This document shows positions 60,301-64,000 of a stretch of 64,000 nucleotides of DNA, piece by piece. Under the pieces are notes generated by a model. It made no database searches. It was not told the origin of the DNA and worked only from the letters and a program-made list of their open reading frames with translations. Numbering within the stretch: position 1 is the first letter of the stretch; every line of letters starts with the position of its first letter. The DNA is taken from the NCBI RefSeq assembly GCF_910592395.1, contig NC_088315.1:1428501-1492500 (forward strand), written 5' to 3'. A program made the translations under genes and the position numbers. Source of the stretch: Lineus longissimus. Its lineage: Eukaryota > Nemertea > Pilidiophora > Heteronemertea > Lineidae.

Positions 60301-61710
60301 ATAGTATCTCTAGTGTAGTGAAGACGTGGATGATCACGTTGGAGGCGCATGGATGTGCTCATATGCTCAAAGCAGGTATGACATGGTTTAAGTTTCGGGA
60401 CTGATCTGTTTACTGCAATTATAGTAAAAGCCCTTGGGTTGTTAGGGGAAATTCTAGATGGCAGCATTGTTCTCACAATGATGTGTTTGATTACCGGCCT
60501 CTGCTTCTATCTAGAATCCCTCGGCCACTTCTTAACTTATGGACAAACTGGGCGAGGTGCCTGGTACTCGAGATAGGAATTTCGTCATAAGGAGTGTTTC
60601 ATAAGCTAAACTTGACTGGGCGCTTGATTGAGAATGACATTGTGTAATGAACAGATATTACTTTTAACACGTATTTACAACTTTTCAGGGGCAGATGGTG
60701 CCCTCCAAGCTATGATCCTCAGTTTTGGAGGGATGAAGTTCAGCAACGACCATTTAGAATTCAATACGATGCCTAAAGACCTTCACCGTGACTACATGTT
60801 CCGTCGCATCAACTATGGCAGTAACACTCACCTGAACATATCGGTGAAGGTTGGTGAGGATAACAAAGCCATGATCTACACAGCACTGGATCGTAATGAT
60901 AAACCGTACTATGCATGTGACGCAGGGTGTCTTGATCCTCCTGTGAAGCTAAGGTGAGTTTCCAACCAAGTCACTTGCCCTCAAGTATCAGTCAAATTTC
61001 ATTTAAATGAAAAAGTGAGAGTTTTGAGTCAAACCTCTGTTCTTGCATGAATTGACTGACTTTGTTTTACCTTTCCAGTAAGTCTTTATCGTCCTTCCCT
61101 GTGAAGCAGACAGACCCGATCACCGCCATCCTTTACATAACATCAGATAAAGTCCACATGGAGGAACTCAAACATGCCATTCATGTCAAGGAGATAGTCG
61201 AAGGTAAGAAGGGCAGCATCACTTCTAATCTGGGTGTCCTTTGTCAAGGCACTTTGATCGTTTCTGATAAATTTGGGCATTGGTGAAGAAACTTGCTGTA
61301 GAAGAGCATGCTGTATAACAATGATGAGTTGAACAACTCTGCTGAGGCCAGTGGATTGAAATGAAAAGCTAGATGTTAAGGAGATTAACCAAGCGGAATA
61401 AGCATGTAGTGTATGAACCAAGAATCTGACCAGTCTTGTGTGTCAGGCGACAAGTCAACAAGATACTCTAGCATGTTAGAAGTGAGTTTGATTGCTTACC
61501 CATCTTTTCCATATTTCAGCTCCAGCACATGAGCATCACGTCCTTGCCCTCCATCGCCATGGACACGAATACGGCGGTCTACCGATGCTCTTCTGGGCGG
61601 CCATTGCATTCCTTGTCATCATATTCCATCTGTTTTTATTCAAAATCATTTACACGGAGTATTGTTTAGGAGAAGTGCCTAATTACCCCAGAGCTAAGTA
61701 CAACTTATAG
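54390..61710 (+). CDS. KIAA2013: KIAA2013 homologue, two-pass membrane protein (5' incomplete)
   Basis: Conserved animal membrane glycoprotein of unknown molecular function. Thirteen exons: 54390-54487, 54945-55067, 55425-55553, 55759-55817, 57148-57240, 57444-57517, 57849-57992, 58125-58296, 58658-58857, 60263-60375, 60689-60953, 61079-61203 and 61520-61710, about 594 residues plus an unseen start (human 634). An N-terminal signal anchor ([15 protein letters not shown]) leads into a large lumenal domain with [52 protein letters not shown] and [20 protein letters not shown]. It ends with a membrane span ([20 protein letters not shown]) and a short cytoplasmic tail (YTEYCLGE...). These blocks match the vertebrate protein in order. 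The Cys pair in ACDAGC is kept. All internal phases close; only the first coding exon is missing from the model. Confidence 0.92.
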
Positions 61711-62764
61711 CAGTGATTATTTGGTAGCTCACAAAAAACTTTCATTTTCCTGTGGTTGTCAGACTAACTCATATTTTACCATGTTATGTGGAGTAAGGGC
61801 CAAGTCCCGATGATCTCCATCATGAACTTGATTCCCGTGAGTGTGCTGCGGCCTGTCAATGATTACGTAGCCTAAGACACAGCATCAATCTAGTCTATTA
61901 GGAAACTATCACTGTCACTGCCTGGGATAAAATTAATATATGTCTGAGAGTTACTGTGACTAGTATGAGAGTTATCTTGTTGTTACTAGTATGAGAGGGT
62001 CATCATGTTGGTGTAAATGGGAATGTACATGTAAATATCTAGTTTAAAATATTTTTATGTTAATTGAACAAAAAAGATCAGCAAGTGCAAAGGTTTAGGT
62101 GCTTGATGAGCAGGTGGCTTGAGGAATTACCGTTTTATGCTTCTTTTCTGGCCGTAGTTTTTACCATGTTGTATATATAGCAGTTGTCTCAGCTCTCATA
62201 GTCTTAATCCAATAATACCTGAAAAGGTAATCTGTCTGACTTCTGTCTTTGTGCACATTGTAATGCTGTTATAATATTTTTAACGTTTCATAAAAAGTGC
62301 TACACTACACCACTTCTAAATGCCAGTAACAAACCATCATTTATTATTTTTGCCTTTTTGTTTCATGAAAGATGCAAATGCTCATTACTTTCTATTTGAA
62401 TCATATTGAAATTCCAGTAGTAGCAAGCAACACTTAAAAGTGTTTGACAGCTGTATGGTTTTGTCTCGGGGGTGGGGTGGGGTGATATAGGCATGGTTCA
62501 AGGTCTTGGGAGGGGGCAGGTCAAGTTTAGTTATGTCGAGTGAGGGAAAAGATCGTAAAAACCAAAGTCGGTAGCGATAGAAACCAGGGTGGGGGTTGTT
62601 TATAATGAATTATTATGTACAAATTGTGTATAGTAAATTAATAAATTACATCATTTGACAAAGGTTTTTCTTGATTGTCACAAGCAGTTTGGGAAGCAGG
62701 AGGTATCATCAGCCTGGTCACGGTCATATCTGATGCTGGAATCCTCCCTGTAGCTAGACCATCT
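61711..62764. other. KIAA2013 3' flank
   Basis: Probable 3' UTR; TTAATAAATTAC near 62637 is a good polyadenylation candidate. A short G-rich stretch lies at 62467-62520. No further coding sequence seen. Confidence 0.55.
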
Positions 62765-63269
62765 CCAATCATGTCTGTCACACGCAGACACATGCATTCC
62801 CTGGCAATGGCCAATCAACGTCACCACGGTGCCTAACAGCATCAGGCTACCAATGCAATACCTCTCCAATCATGTCTGTCACACGCAGACACATGCATTC
62901 CCTGGCAGTGGCCAATCAACGCCACCATGGTTCCTAACTGCATTCGGCTACCAATGCAATACCTCTCCAATCATGTCTGTCACACGCAGACACATGCATT
63001 CCCTGGCAGTGGCCAATCAACGCCACCACGGTGCCTAACAGCATTAGGCTACCAATGCAATACCTCTCCAATCATGTCTGTCACACGCAGACACATGCAT
63101 TCCCTGGCAGTGGCCAATCAACGTCACCACGGTGCCTAACAGCATTAGGCTACCAATGCAATACCTCTCCAATCATGTCTGTCACACGCAGACACATGCA
63201 TTCCCTGGCAGTGGCCAATCAACGCCACCACGGTGCCTAACAGCATTCGGCTACCAATGCAATACCACT
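62765..63269. repeat. 101-bp satellite, five copies
   Basis: Five units start at 62765, 62866, 62967, 63068 and 63169, each beginning CCAATCATGTCTGTCACACG. They differ by a handful of substitutions (for example CACGGTGCC against CATGGTTCC). Because 101 is not divisible by 3 and the unit lacks stops in several frames, long overlapping frames appear. These are repeat artefacts with no protein support. Confidence 0.95.
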
Positions 63270-63600
63270 CCCTATGTAGCCGACCCCAAAATTGCCCTGA
63301 AATATTACTGTTGCCCCAAGATAGCATCCGAACCCCAGGAGGGAGGGATTTTTCTGCAGCCTGGTAATATATACTGGCATCGTATCAAATACTGGAATCC
63401 TCTGGCCGGTGGCCGATGGGAGGAAGGACTTTCGTTTGAATTGCATCAGAGTCGACGTTTAGGCGCTTTTTCTATGGCTATCCATTCGGACGAAGGACTA
63501 TCTCCAATGTTTACCGCGATGACTGATGTGAACCGCGCTCATCACCTTACGCAGAGGTACAAGGACATGCCTTAGTCCAATCGTCTGTTAGCTTCAAAAG

Positions 63601-63960
63601 CATCCAATGGATGCTAAATCGCCAGTGAAGACCATAAACTGTTCGTATCAGTTTTCCCTTCATCTCTTCGAGGTTGCCGTCCGTTGCGGACACTGTAGGA
63701 TCTTGTGCCAAAGAAGCAACTTTTCTCCAAAAGCATCCATTAATAGACGCTAAATCGTCCATATATAAGTCTTTGACTGCTTGAATCAGATTTCTAATCA
63801 TCTCTGACGGACGCTGCCGTCCAATGGACGCTAAATCGTCCGTAGGATATGTTGCAAACTCGTATATAAATATATGTTTTCTCCCAAAGAGGCCTGATCA
63901 TTTTCTTGTTCATCACTTATAAGATAAGGGTTGTCCAATGGACGCTAAATCGTCCGTACG
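63601..63960. repeat. dispersed short palindromic motif, four copies
   Basis: A core GGACGCTAAATCGTCC (inverted arms GGACG/CGTCC around CTAAAT) occurs at about 63825-63841 and 63940-63955. Variants lie at about 63745-63760 (AGACG arm) and 63608-63622 (GGATG.. CGCC). It is usually preceded by TCCAAT, with the phrase TTCTCC(C/A)AAAG nearby. Spacing is irregular (about 80-140 bp) and the array runs off the right edge. Confidence 0.8.
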
Positions 63961-64000
63961 ACTGATTGTGAAATAAACTGTCTTCTCCCAAAGCATCCAA

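Noticed and set aside
62765-63269. CRISPR-like array
   Set aside because: The 101-bp units are contiguous with no unique spacers, and the genome is eukaryotic. It is a plain satellite.
63132-63575. 147-codon frame leaving the satellite
   Set aside because: Its first half is satellite translation and the remainder matches no known family.

Overview
The window is animal nuclear DNA: multi-exon genes with GT/AG introns, metazoan-only families (a nuclear receptor, SIAH, SYCP3, BAAT/ACOT, rhodopsin-like GPCRs) and many small repeats. SYCP3 argues against an ecdysozoan. Frequent TACATGTA and TAGGCCTA words and the intron-rich layout suggest a marine invertebrate (echinoderm, hemichordate, amphioxus or a lophotrochozoan). 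This placement is an inference, and I cannot name the species. No virus, plasmid, CRISPR array or prokaryotic operon is present.

Layout, left to right. 1-157 (-): start of an unrecognised gene. 1203-6159 (+): nuclear receptor with several candidate first exons. 8434-11153 (-): HSD17B2-like dehydrogenase, head to head with EMC10 (11346-14203, +). 14903-16889 (-): SYCP3, divergent from SIAH (17935-20200, +). 22646-23464: two 221-bp hairpin transposons with 4-bp target duplications. 23755-35017 (-): a 17-exon ankyrin-MAP3K19-like kinase of about 2,346 residues. About 39983-40294: a chimeric scar joining a TMEM53-like gene fragment to a GPCR gene tail. 40377-42829 (+): TMEM53/DUF829-like gene. 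44377-45774 (+): acyl-CoA thioesterase/BAAT-like gene. 47193-48248 and 49497-50618 (-): a recent tandem GPCR duplication. The flank of one copy carries a ~1.6-kb foldback element, and the sister copy keeps the empty site. 54390-61710 (+): KIAA2013 homologue. 62765-64000: a 101-bp satellite followed by scattered copies of a short palindromic motif.

Most exon models were checked by reading phase across every junction. Coding lengths close exactly: nuclear receptor 432 aa, HSD17B2-like 413, EMC10 235, SYCP3 242, SIAH 277, kinase 2,346. This supports the splice sites. Family assignments rest on recognised conserved segments and were not tested by a database search. The genes do not form one pathway. 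The window is ordinary animal gene neighbourhood on the left, and a duplication- and transposon-rich segment from about 39 kb to 53 kb.
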